Below are positions 53,701-64,000 of a stretch of 64,000 nt of DNA, one piece after another; positions within the stretch are counted from its first letter, which is position 1; each line of letters opens with the position of its first letter. The stretch is from NCBI RefSeq assembly GCF_011397635.1, contig NC_064759.1:15334428-15398427 (forward strand). Reading direction: 5' to 3'. The DNA is from Epinephelus fuscoguttatus (Eukaryota > Chordata > Actinopteri > Perciformes > Serranidae). Position numbers and translations under genes: made by a program. The notes under the pieces were generated by a model. It searched no databases and was not told where the DNA came from. It saw only the letters and a list, made by a program, of their open reading frames with translations.

Positions 53701-56700
53701 TTTTCCTCCCTCCAGTTCAACAGATAACTTGGACCCTGGGGACAAGTTTTCTTTGGCTTCATCTTTTTTGTCCTCGCCATAGCTGCGGCAAAATTTGATG
53801 TACATGGAGAAGATTGTCCTGGGATTTGTGTTGAAGCTTGTTTGCCCTGTCCTGCTCCGTCTGCCTGCTCTGCTGACTCACATCTATGACTGTGGTTTAA
53901 GACGCCCCCCTACGTCCTTGTCTTGTCGTCATAGCAACCTGGCATTCACTGATCTCTAAATTATTCATGGAGCACAGTGCCCGGCTTGTCCTTCAACTCT
54001 CCAAAACTTTTACTGTATCTCTCTTTGTCTGTGTAAGAATGAGCGTGTGTGCAGACAGATACTGTAGGTCGGGAGACATCTGTGCTCCAAAACAACAGAT
54101 AGGAAATGTGTCTTGACGTCATTTCAGACGAGACAGACAGAGCATACAGTCTTCCTCTGATACTGAGTTATAAACAAGGACTCAAAACAGGCCTCACTCA
54201 GGACACTTCAGAACTTGAACCTCAAAAATATGAACAAAATATTCTTATAAGCAAAGGGGCGATTATTTCATTCTACCAAGGTAAAGAAAAGATAATAACT
54301 TGATATGTAGTGGCTTTAGTGTGCTGTATTTACTTTTGTAAATACAGCATGCCAATAACTATCAGAGTTAGAGGCTTGTCTTTCAAAACAGGAACACGCA
54401 CTGCTGTGCTATTTCATTGTGTCACTGCTTCCGTTCTTCTTTTGAATTAGTGCAATATGCATGGGCAGATAACGAGACACAAATATGCAGAAGGCCTTGA
54501 CACACACACTCCTTTTCCTCTTTTTTGTTGTTTGTTTGTATGCATGTGTTTTGGGGGATTTTTTTAAGTTTGTCTCTTTGCAAAACTTTGCATCTCTTTG
54601 TGGTCATTTTGAGTCCCTTTCTGGTCTGTACATCTTACTACTGTGTATAATGACAAAAACTGTCTGTGGGTGTGTCTGTCTGTGTCTCAGTTTTCCATGT
54701 TTTTCTCTTCACTGACTTGGTCAATCCATGTGAAATTTGGCACAGTGGTAGAGGGTCATGAGAGGATGCAAATGAAGCAATATTACATCAATTGCCCAAA
54801 GGGGGGCGCTATAGCAACCAAATGAAATTGCAAACTTCGAATGGGCATATCTCATGCCTCGTATGTCGTAGAGATGTGAAACTTTGCACAGAGATGCCTC
54901 TCCTCATGAGGAACAAATCTGATTTTCCGCCATTTTGAATCTTTTGAAAAACACTTAAAATCGATCTCTTCCTAGGAAGTTGGACCGATGTGCATGAAAC
55001 TGGGTGAACATAATCTAGGGACCAATATCTAAAGTTCCCTCTTGGCAAAAGTTGGAAAACTTACTAAAACTGAGCTTCTATAAGGCAATGAATATTGCAG
55101 AGGGCGTGGCTCATCACATAAAGGTGTATAACATCTCAAGGGTTTCACCGATCACCACGCAACTTTGTAGGCATATGAGGACCCCTCCATTATTGACCCC
55201 ATCAAACAAAATGGAGGCGCTAGAGAGCTCATTTCTTATCTAGGCCTAACCGCCATATCGATTTTTACTAAACTTGGTAGATATGTAGAACAGGACGCCT
55301 CAAGGTGACTGGAGAAATTTAACTCTAATTGGCAACTGGGTGGCGCTATAACAACAGAAAAATGCTTAAAAATGGCTCAAATGTGACTGATCGCTGTGGC
55401 TCCCCCTGTGGACCAATGTTTGTTGTTGTTTTTTTCTAATTTTTGGTATGACTAAGTCATGGTATGATATGCTGTACATAATCACGGAAACTGTCATTCT
55501 CTCAGTCAGTCATTCTGTCTGTCCCAAGTTTTTCTACTCACTGACGTGGTCAATCTATGTGAAGCTGCACATAGGCATTGAGGATTGGCATAGGTAGAAG
55601 GTGACAAAGCTACCAATGGGTATGGACTAGTATTAATATAAATGACATTTTGCAGGTAAAGGCCAAGTGGGCCCCTGGCACTTTGAGCCCATGGGTGTGT
55701 GCTCAGTAGGCCTGTTCAGTAACCCCTCCATGTGGGTGTGTCACAGCGTGATACAGTCACAGTGAACGAGGTCCATCGAGTTCATTAAGTGTAAGATACA
55801 TTTTGTTGCTGCTTTCTAACAAACATGATACACAGACTTGTGTCCAGTGCAAACTGTTATATCATCAGTGGTGATCCTAGACTTTGGAGGGCCCCGGGCA
55901 CAGACAGTTGTGTCAATAGTTGTTTTCGAGAAAACTAAAAGGAGCCTCATTTAGGGTTTTTTGGGGGAGCAAAGGGAGAACTGTTAGGGCGGTTTATACT
56001 TGTCACTGGTCATTGCAAAATGTGCCAACATAAGTGGCCCCTTAAACCTAAGTTGTTTTTTTTTCTTTAGCAAGGAGGGGTGCCAGGCAGACAGGCAGAG
56101 AGGTGACAGGCAGAGTCTCTGCGGAGAGATACACCGCTACACAATTCTGATGAGTCATAAGTGATAATTGAGAGGGATTATTGCTCTGTGAGTTTAAAGT
56201 TTTTTTTTAAGGAAAATCCTGCAGAGGGCGGCACGGTGGTGTGGTGGTTAGCACTCTCGCCTCACAGCAAGAGGGTTGCTGGTTCGATCCCGGGCGTGGG
56301 AGCCCTTCTGTGCGGAGTTTGCATGTTCTCCCCGTGTCAGCGTGGGTTCTCTCCGGGCACTCCGGCTTCCTCCCACAGTCCAAAGACATGCAGATTGGGG
56401 ACTAGGTTAATTGATAACTCTAAAATTGTCCGTAGGTGTGAATGTGAGCGTGAATGGTTGTCTGTCTCTATGTGTCAGCCCTGCGATAGTCTGGCGACCT
56501 GTCCAGGGTGTACCCCGCCTCTCGCCCGATGTAGCTGGGATAGGCTCCAGCCCCCCCGCGACCCTCAAGAGGATGAAGCGGTTAGAAGATGAATGAATGA
56601 ATGAATGAAAATCCTGCAGAGTATAACTTTAAGAGAAGCAAATTACCATCATACTTATATAAATTGATTAATTTAATGAAAACAGAATATACATAAAGAA

Positions 56701-58042
56701 TTAGTCTCTGTATTAGCTTTGTTATTATAGAGATTTATCAAATCATTTTTTCATCCAGTCCACATTTAATTTTTGGAGCTAACTGTAGCATGGACATTCA
56801 ATTTATTATGCAGAAGATTCACAGAACTTTTAACGAACTGAGGCAAATTACCATCATACTTATTATAAATTGATTAATTTAAAAAACAGATATAAGAAAA
56901 GAATTGTTAGATTCACTGCAAAAATTATCAACTGATTCATCTAAAATAACAATAAAGTGAAAGAAGAAATGTTTTTTTTAAATGTGTGTATATTTTGATT
57001 TTTTTAAAAAAAAAAACTTAAAATGAGCCCCTGTAGAGATGCCATTAATACAATTGTTTGTATTGACAAAAAAATACAAATTTTCCTTATACCACCAGTT
57101 TTCTGTTTGCATGATACAGAAACAAAAACCAAAACATATTACTGAAGTTTTGGGTCTCCAGAGCCTTATCAAGAGTCAGACATTGACAAACATAATCACT
57201 GATAAACAGGTTGCAGTGGATTTTTAAGCATACACTGTTTTCACAGAATTGCTGATGTGGTTTTAAACTGTCACAACTGTGTTTCTGCTTTTCTATTTGT
57301 TTCAATCTGTTTTCTAAGATACAGTTTTTATGTACAGTGTCACAAAGACCACAATGATTACTCAGCAGTGGAGGCAAGTTGATGCAATGCCCTAAAATGT
57401 TTGTTTGGTGTTAAAAACAAAATGTGTAATTAGACGACCTTTCATTAATTCACAAGGACAGGTAGGTGTGCCCATACACATGTTGAAACATGCTGTCACT
57501 GGGTGTGTTACAGCTGTACACTAAACAGAGGACGTACACACGATATAAGACAGTACCTGCGTTTGTTTTAGCCGGAGCTCCGACATAAAAAGCCTCTGAG
57601 TAGATGTTTTCAGATGGATTTTGTAGTTTTGAGTAGTAGTCTGGTTCTGCTTCCTCTGAAGACAGACAGAAATACAAACAGATGCATTTTCACAGACATA
57701 AACCAGCTGGAATTTACTTCTAAATATTCAATGCATTATAAACTAAAATATAAAATAAAATATTGGCCCTTTTTTTAGAGTTTCAGGTCACTTTTGGGAA
57801 ATATTTGTTTGAAAAAAATTGACATTTTTTCCCCATGCACTACAATTTAAACTTGTTTCCTACACTTACTAAGTGTTGCATGATTTAATTAAATTTCTCT
57901 TACCTTTAGTTTTGTCCTCTGGTGTCACCTCTGTTGCTCCTTCATCTTCTTTCTTTATTTCATCTTTCTTTATTGCTTCTTCTTTCTTTCTTTCACCTTC
58001 TTCGGGTCTTTCCTCTTCTTTGGTGATCTCTTCCATCTCCAT
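50733..58042 (-). CDS. Type II C-type-lectin-like receptor, six exons, hemITAM-like tail
   Basis: Exons in transcript order: 58042-57904, 57655-57557, 53615-53511, 52702-52551, 52353-52256, 50859-50733. Every junction is GT-AG and in phase, giving 239 residues. Residues 1-46 are a Lys/Glu-rich cytoplasmic start (MEMEEITKEEERPEEGER). Residues 47-79 hold acidic residues followed by Y53-Y54-S-K-L57, then Y65 and Y70. One TM helix spans about 92-113. The lectin-like domain runs 118-239 with CRQCADGW, SSCFYL, KNC, YWIGL, GDCGIL, ASCG and FICQ. The Ca2+/sugar motifs EPN/QPD and WND are absent, as in the NK-receptor-like group (Dectin-1, CLEC-2, CD69), so protein or non-classical ligands are likely. 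The orthologue is not identified. It is probably an immune-cell surface receptor. An alternative first exon lies at 53700-53805. Confidence 0.85.
50995..52020. repeat. Interspersed fish repeat in a lectin intron
   Basis: The stretch 51160-51760 contains cattaggtggcgctatg, gtgaagtttggtgga, gcgccacgggcgtgccc, aaaatggccgacttcctg and a tail of gaaaaataataataattcc. This text recurs across fish genomes. It is not coding. The family and exact borders are unknown. Short related-looking ends (tccactttattaggcacacc near 50991, and gtgtacctaataaaatggcc near 52004) lie outside it in inverted order. Confidence 0.55.
52395..52514. repeat. Truncated MITE of the 43132 family
   Basis: The right end gccagtatatccccctaaatc plus ttacacactggacctttaaac matches the element ends at 38969 and 43132. 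The left half is missing. Confidence 0.65.
53700..53805 (-). CDS. Alternative first coding exon of the lectin gene
   Basis: On the minus strand an ATG at 53805 opens a 106-base frame (MYIKFCRSYGEDKKDEAKEN, then LSPGSKLSVELEGGK). It ends in the donor g|gtaggc in phase 1, the phase accepted by the TM exon at 53615, only 84 bases on. An in-frame TGA lies upstream and no good acceptor precedes the exon, so it reads as a first exon rather than an internal one. The product would replace residues 1-79, including the tyrosine motif, with about 35 others. Splicing has not been tested. Confidence 0.5.
54720..55640. repeat. Interspersed repeat with ggcgctata motifs
   Basis: Two similar halves occur. 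Both have tggtcaat(c)(t)atgtgaa (54718 and 55547). Inside the block are ggggggcgctatagcaacc (54800) and gggtggcgctataacaac (55338). It is non-coding and sits in the long first lectin introns. It is loosely like the 51.2-51.8 kb repeat. Confidence 0.5.
56227..56606 (+). mobile_element. tRNA-derived SINE, intact, 15-bp target duplication
   Basis: The head has A-box-like tggtggttagcactctcg and B-box-like ggttcgatccc. The body contains tttgcatgttctccccgtgtc and ctgtccagggtgtacccc. The 3' end is ggatgaagcggttagaagatg with gaatgaatg repeats. A perfect direct repeat (gaaaatcctgcagag) flanks it at 56212-56226 and 56607-56621. It is a recent insertion in the lectin gene's second intron, between exons 57557-57655 and 53511-53615, upstream of the alternative first exon. 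Not a tRNA gene. Confidence 0.92.
56637..56905 (+). repeat. Local direct duplication, unit about 206 bp
   Basis: The stretch gcaaattaccatcatacttat with ataaattgattaattta occurs at about 56638 and again at about 56844. The intervening sequence is otherwise unique. It may be a small tandem duplication that has since diverged. Confidence 0.5.
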
Positions 58043-58987
58043 GGCTCCTCTCTTCTGTGTCTCTAACTTTCGATTTGCCGCAGGAGTCTCTCAGGCCGAC
58101 TGACAATTGAGTTACGTAACCTTTTTTCATGCAGACACAAATGCAGATCAGATGCCTTTTGCAATAATAAAGTGTCAAAACTGTGATTTTTAGTTTTGCT
58201 GTTTGAAAAAAACCTGCTAATGTCCCCAGACCTAAGTTTCCAGTATGACTCATGTAATCAGTAAAGATAGAACACTTCCCCATGAAGATTTCTCCTCTGT
58301 CTTTGTGCTTCCTCTAAACCACATGTAGTGTACAAAAGTGTGTTTGGGGGAAGGCGCCTGTGTGGGTAGGTATCATCTCAGCATGCTTTTTAATAAGCAT
58401 CGTACTGTGGAATGACTTTACTCAAATTGAAAACCTGTTAAAATCCTTCAAAGCAATAAAACATCAAGGAATGAAAAGGTTTCAATATAAATGTTCATTT
58501 CTGCCTTTTTATTATTGACATCTCAACCACAGGTGCGGCAGATGGAGACACAGAAATATACAGAATCAGAAATGTATGCAATTTTATCTTTATTTTCCAC
58601 AAAAGTTTATGATATTAATTTACAAAAAAAAAGAAAACTATTTGCATTAAATACAGATGACTGAGATTACGAGAGATCTCTCAACATAATTCGATAACTT
58701 CCTTTTGCATTCACTCTTTCTCTTTTCACCAAGTAAGGAATAAACAAAACCTGAAGTTTACTAATATACATTACGCTCACCCCGAAATACTGACGAAGGT
58801 AAACCCTACCAGCAACCCCTCTGCCTTGAGCAAAGCCCATCTTCCACCAAGTACTGTAGTTGCTTATCAAAACTAATATAGAGAATAATAGTGGTGTGAA
58901 GCATAACAAACTCTTTATTCCTCAGACAGTCTCATTCTCTCTCTGTCTCTCTGGTCTCTCTCTTTTTCTCCAGTCTTTTGTCCTCCC

Positions 58988-61539
58988 TCAGGCACCGTAC
59001 ACGCTCTCATTACTGTAGGTCATGTAGAGAAACAGGTCTTCTTCGTGGTGCTCCTAAAACACAAAAAAGAATGAATAATTTAGCGTGACAAGTGTACTTG
59101 AGAGTGTGCACACAGGCTGGCACACCACACTCACCACATAAAACTGCTCTGTGTGCTTAAGAAGTATCAGGACATGATAAATGCATTTATCTGTCGGCCT
59201 CATTTGATTACTTGGAATACAAAGCTTTTTAGAAAATTCATATCAGAAAATGACTCTAAATACATGGCACTTTAAATCTTCCTACACAAACTGCTTTTTC
59301 TGGCCTCGCAACAAACTTATGACTTCACTTCCAGAATGACAACTATCTGTTTTCTTTCAGTGTGCGTGGAATTACCGTCAGGCTATTTTGTGAAATCAAG
59401 AAAAGTGAAGCAACATTGCTGTCTAAGCAGATCTAGGCTGTCTCACTGTGTGTGTTTGGTTTGTTGTGTCACTGAGGGAAGGGTCAAAATGTTTCTGTGT
59501 AAACTGAAACTTTGTATTCATGTAGCTGGAAGCAGTCAAGCTCACAAACAGCTAATGGTTGGTAAATATGTTTTTACTGGTGCTGCAAGTGTATGTGTGT
59601 GTGTGTGTGTGTGTGTATAAGTATTGGGGAGGATCCTGGTGTGAACATGTATCTGGACAGGTGCAGTTACCTCATATACAGCAGAGAGAGGGGAGCTGGA
59701 TGGGGGAAGGGAGTTGTTGACAAAGAAGAAGAGCGCCTCCTCCGGTCTCAAAGATACACGCTGACGGATCAGGAAGCACAACTGACCCACTAAAAAAAGA
59801 AGAAAGAGGAGGGGGAGTAAGAAAAAGTCAGAGAGGGTCACGATCATTTCTTATGGAGAGGAAGAAAACAGGCGGGAAGGGTGGGATATGACCAGATCAC
59901 TGATAAGTCCTGAGACAGAAACGAATCAGGTTGCTGTGTCAACAAATCTTTTGGGTGTGCACACTGAACTGAATTCCTTCCTGACATGATGCGTTCACTT
60001 CTCAATTCAGTTTAACTCTCAGTCAGTTGCAAGTGAACACGCACTGACTCACTGCTTTCACAGCGAAGGAGTGTGTTTGTTTAGGGAACATACAATAAAG
60101 TGAAGGTGAGCGCGAGTGATGGACAGTTGCTGAGTTGCTCGAGCCCGTATCTCTCCCTCACTCTCATGTCTTAGAGTACGACACTGTACCAAATATTAAT
60201 CTAATCATTAGCTGTGGTGTAAACATACATGCTGAACATAACAGGGTAGGACATCAGCTTTCAGTTCGCAAACAGTATCTTTATCCAACTGAAGTCTCCG
60301 TTCTCAGTTCACTAGTCGGCAAGCTGAACTGAACGAACACTGAACGTGTTTCAGGTCAGCGAGAGGGACTACGCACAGTCCGAACTCTGGTGAAGCACCC
60401 AATGATTTGGTAAATGAATCTTTCTAATATATGGATTCCAGTGTTTCAGTACGCTTGAAAAAGGACTGCTTCATCCATCACTAAGGTGCACTACTAAGAT
60501 AACTATCATTAAATTTAATAAGGAAGACAAAAAACTACAAAAAAAACAGCTAAATTTCAGTAGGTGTCCCAGGAAGGCATGTCAGCGAGCCAGGAAGCTA
60601 AATACCACAGCCTCACATAAGTGGCCTGCAGCAGTCATTAATGTCATCAAATACACCTGTACTTTTCTCCTGCTATGACAAAATGCCCGCCATAATTTTT
60701 TTAACACATTCAGCGCACGAGAAAAAGGCAGACTGATTAGTGCCATCCTCAGTTTGACACCTACATCACTGACAACAACTGACTGATCCAACCAGGACTG
60801 GATGGTGCGTCAGCAGCAAGTTAGCTGCCTGCCAAAACATGAAATGATCTTGTCCAAGTCACAGGTGCCTTATGTAACCAATACACTGGCTGATGTTTGC
60901 GTAAGTGTAACTTAATCACTATCATATATAAACAGTTGTTACACAGTTTGTCCACCAGAGAGCACTGACGAGCCTATTTGTAAACTGTAAATATCCCACT
61001 CAGTATATATCCTGGTCACAATTGTTTAAAATATCGAATCTGAGGGATCCCTGTCAAGATTGTTTGTTATATTTTTAAAAATGACTATCTCACAATGCAT
61101 CAATTTGTTTAAAGTTACAATTATCAATTTGATATCACCCTCAAAAGCAAATTGGTCAGGCTACAGTAACCATCAATAAACCTGTCAGTGATTAAGCTGT
61201 TCGAATCTTAGATTGAAACTGGGCTTTTGAGTTTTTGCAAGTGTTTGTGTATTTCACCTGTTAAATCTGAGGGCACTAGGTATTTCTTCTTGTCCAGCTC
61301 AGGAGCTCGTGACCTCGAGGCCCTCTCCACAATGATCTAGTTGAAAAGACCCGAGAGAAATCAGTCGTCACTAACGGTAAAAGAATGTGTTCATGTGCCA
61401 AAATACACACAACAACAAATAAGTTCACACTACTAGATGTCGTACTGACCGGTATTTTGTCAGGATGCTTGGCCCGAACTCTCTCTCCCTCTGCTCTCCT
61501 CACCTCGAGTGGTACTGAGCGCTGGTACTGACTGCCCAT
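58988..61539 (-). CDS. GABARAP-family (Atg8-like) ubiquitin-like protein, complete
   Basis: Autophagy modifier that is cleaved by Atg4, joined to phosphatidylethanolamine and used for cargo and receptor trafficking. Exons in transcript order: 61539-61450, 61336-61258, 59789-59671, 59053-58988, giving 117 residues. The reading includes [52 protein letters not shown] and [18 protein letters not shown]. Gly116 is followed by a single Ala, so Atg4 processing is predicted. The length equals human GABARAP (117). The amino end ([18 protein letters not shown]) is unlike GABARAP, GABARAPL1 or GABARAPL2, so I treat it as a divergent fish paralogue and give no symbol. The ATG abuts the acceptor TTTTCAG, so the 5' UTR must be in another exon. 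Confidence 0.93.
59597..59620 (+). repeat. Short (TG)n microsatellite in the GABARAP-like intron
   Basis: A TG run of about a dozen units lies 50 bases past the donor of exon 59671-59789 (minus-strand view). Confidence 0.85.
59790..61257 (-). other. GABARAP-like intron, no recognised element
   Basis: Mostly unique-looking sequence. The segment at 59980-60400 has words such as gaactgaac and cactgac in both directions, which may be an old inverted element, but I could not define ends. Confidence 0.45.
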
Positions 61540-62194
61540 CTGAAAACAACACAAGGAAACAAACAACACAGGAAAACATGAAGTCCCTCACAATAGCATT
61601 ATTTACCGAGCAAACAAAGGAGAAAGAGCTGACTTCACCAACCAGTGTATTCAGTCAACAAGTGATACTGACCGCCTAAAGAGCGCATCATTGTTTACTG
61701 CAAGATGAGTTGTAGCTCTCTTTTAATCAAGTGTTATGTAGTGGCTATATTATGGGGCGGGTGGTGTGACAATATACATCTGTCAACTTAAATTCCTATG
61801 TATCTTCTTGTATGCAACCACCTTATGGGAAGGTTTGGAGATCAGTGAAAAGGACTGTATCACACAAGGACTTGTTTATTGTTGACTCAATGTATCACAT
61901 ATTGATGAGCTCTAGCTTCACTGACCAAGACTGCTGTGTGTCTGTATTTCGATTTACAGGATTTATGCATCAATCTGATTAAATATCTTGATTTTTAAGT
62001 GATTAGTCAGTTTATAAATTAATTGAATCAGCAGCAAAATGATGTGTAATTCTTCATTATTGTTATTCATATCATTAATTAGTGGGTTTGGTTATTTTTA
62101 ATGAAATATATTGTGAAAAAAACACTGATTACAACTTCTCAAGTGACAGGATGTGCTCTTTTTTTCTTTCATGATGTATAACACTGTGGATTGA

Positions 62195-62605
62195 ATATAT
62201 TCATGTTTTCATCTAACATTTCTACCCTCAGGCCGGAAGTACAGAAGTGTGGAATGCAGAACCTCTAGACTTAAAAACTCTTTCTTTCCCACTGCCATCA
62301 GACTCCTAAACAGCGAAACAGAGTCATAATCATCACTACTTCAGACCATGTTTACACATCCAGTCTGCACGTGACTTTTGCACATACAATGTTTGCTCTT
62401 GCTCTTATCTTTGTCTATTTGTTCCCTTTTGGGTGTATACTCCTTTCATATTTTTTTCATCTATATTGTTTACTTTTTTGTATATTTATAATTGAGTGTG
62501 GATTTAGTTGATATCTTTTCTGGTATTCATTGTCTTCAGCAAAGGAAGAATTTGATTGTACCAGGGAACGTGTTTCCACACTGTGCATGTGACAATAAAC
62601 ACTTT
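62195..62605 (+). mobile_element. 5'-truncated LINE 3' end
   Basis: The plus strand encodes the last residues of a non-LTR reverse transcriptase (RSVECRTSRLKNSFFPTAIR, then LLNSE, stop at about 62328). A 3' UTR follows, with ttgattgtaccagggaacg and ending in tgacaataaacactttgaatccttgaac. The element is dead and sits in the probable 5' intron of the GABARAP-like gene. Confidence 0.7.
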
Positions 62606-63387
62606 GAATCCTTGAACAAAACTTGACATTTGAAGACACCACCTTCAGCTGTGTGATGTTGTGATGGGCATTTTTTCCACATAATTTTCTAGATTTTCCC
62701 CAAAACAGTCATTATAATCTACTTATTGCATCAACAAACTGATTCTCAATTGAATTTCCAGAGAATATTTGTAGTACACATAAAACATACTTATGTTGAT
62801 ATCACAATATAAAATGTTTATGGGATGATTTAAAATTTAAAATTGTACCCTCAGATCAGAAAAGGGAGCCTTTGCAAACACAATAACCACAACTCTCTTT
62901 TCATATCAAACCCCCCAAATCTATCCCACTGTTTACAACAGAGCTAGCTGTGGGTGGAGTAAACAACAGTAACGGTGGGTACAGGGTGTGCTCACAATAA
63001 AAGACAATATCCATCCACACAGTATCTTCTCATAGTCTGCCATTACTGACAGCCAAACTTGTCACAGTTCTCATTATTTGGTGCACAGACTAACGTGGTC
63101 ACGGTGACACTAGTTTCTCGATTCATGGTGTTTTGGGTCATCGTGAAGTGACGCCACGTCACTTACCACACCAGAATCTAGAACAGCTAACTTGCCTTAA
63201 TTTCTATACTGATGTAAAGAAAATAACCATATAGCTACATGAATCGCTATCTGTACGTCTATAATATAGAATCTAAAAGTGTTTTATTTGCTAATTGTAT
63301 CCGAAATCAGCGGTTTATGCTGCTAGCTATGCTAACAATGCTAACATCTGAAGCTAACGGTTGGAGAAGACGTTCCTGCTCACATAC

Positions 63388-63600
63388 CTTTAAAAAAGAC
63401 AAGAACAAGTGTCACTCAAAACACGACAAATACAGAATATATTCCACTGGTCCCTTGTGCCGTCAAGTTTCTCAAAATAATAACCTTAGTGTCAATTTTG
63501 GCTTAAAAAACAGCCATAGCATACAGGAATGCGATAGATTTCAAAGATGTCGACTGTCCACTGGTTCTGCTGTTCAAGGAAAACAACAACAAACGCTGCA
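63388..63600 (-). other. Candidate 5' UTR exon of the GABARAP-like gene
   Basis: A minus-strand donor (aaag|gtatgtgagc) lies at 63388/63387. Joined to the acceptor before 61539, it puts an in-frame TGA nine codons upstream of the ATG, which supports that start. The exon's 5' limit is inferred from the CCAAT cluster upstream. Confidence 0.45.
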
Positions 63601-63627
63601 ACGTCCGCCCACCGCGTCTGTGAATGA

Positions 63628-63807
63628 CCAATCAAAGACGAGTGAATAGATTGACAGCGATGTTTGTCCAATCAGCGGGAAGCAAGAGCAGGTTTGCAGT
63701 GCGTTCATTGGACAAGTAGAGCAGTCTGTTACCGCCCCGTTTTCTCTGCTTGATGGCGCATATAACCAATAGCAGATCGGGAAAATTAGGCCACGCTGAC
63801 ACATTGG
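63628..63807. promoter_or_regulatory. Cluster of five CCAAT boxes, likely NF-Y promoter
   Basis: CCAAT or its complement occurs at 63628, 63668, 63707 (complement), 63766 and 63803 (complement). A GC-box-like ccgccccg lies at about 63732. Spacing is 40, 39, 59 and 37 bases. NF-Y-driven housekeeping promoters often have such arrays. It lies just upstream of the candidate 5' UTR exon of the GABARAP-like gene and could also serve a plus-strand gene beyond the window. Confidence 0.6.
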
Positions 63808-64000
63808 TCACGCCTCAGTCGGGCTACGTGCAAAACTTGTTCTGTTCCTTTTCTCCTGATAAAAAAAAAAAAAAAAGAAAAGCCTGAAAACAGCTTGTTC
63901 AGCCACATGTCGGTGATCACGTCACTTACAGTAAGTCTGCTGAGAACATGAAACATTACTGCTGATATATCTTATCACAAATATCTATATTTAACCCCAA
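63808..64000. other. Window end, no feature seen
   Basis: It contains an A15 tract at about 63861-63875 and otherwise nothing that I can support. A divergent gene beginning here is possible because of the CCAAT cluster. Confidence 0.4.

Overview
This window is vertebrate nuclear DNA, most likely from a percomorph-type teleost fish. The genes are split into short exons with GT-AG introns. The introns carry fish-style SINEs, L2-like LINE tails, MITEs and long (TG)n/(CA)n microsatellites. There is no bacterial, viral or organellar signal. Species cannot be named from the sequence.

Layout, left to right. (1) 1916-31880, plus strand: the C-terminal 872 residues of an EphB-class receptor tyrosine kinase in 16 exons. 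The signal peptide and first half of the ligand-binding domain lie upstream of the window. Adjacency to trpv6 and the C-terminal -VEV end favour ephb6. (2) 31881-33290: its 3' UTR with an AATAAA signal. (3) 33300-37400: intergenic DNA with a large fold-back element and a possible trpv6 promoter and 5' exon. (4) 37440-45006, plus strand: a complete 722-residue TRPV5/6-type epithelial calcium channel (trpv6) in 16 coding exons. (5) 45200-46790, minus strand: a decayed partial copy of the lectin gene that follows. (6) 46800-50150: repeats, including two inverted-repeat elements. (7) 50733-58042, minus strand: an intact six-exon type II C-type-lectin-like receptor (239 residues) with an alternative first exon at 53700-53805. 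(8) 58988-61539, minus strand: a complete 117-residue GABARAP-family ubiquitin-like protein. A likely 5' UTR exon lies near 63.4 kb and a cluster of five CCAAT boxes at 63.63-63.81 kb. (9) 61540-64000: LINE tail and promoter region.

The genes do not form a pathway. The EphB6-TRPV6 pair reflects conserved vertebrate synteny (mammalian EPHB6 and TRPV6 are also neighbours), and the lectin and GABARAP-like genes are local neighbours. The points most worth a second look are: a fish EphB6 that keeps the catalytic residues lost in mammals but has a changed glycine loop; a lectin receptor with a hemITAM-like tail and an alternative first exon that would remove that motif; a tandem duplication that carried the trpv6 3' end along with the lectin gene; the regularly spaced CCAAT cluster; and several datable nested transposon insertions.
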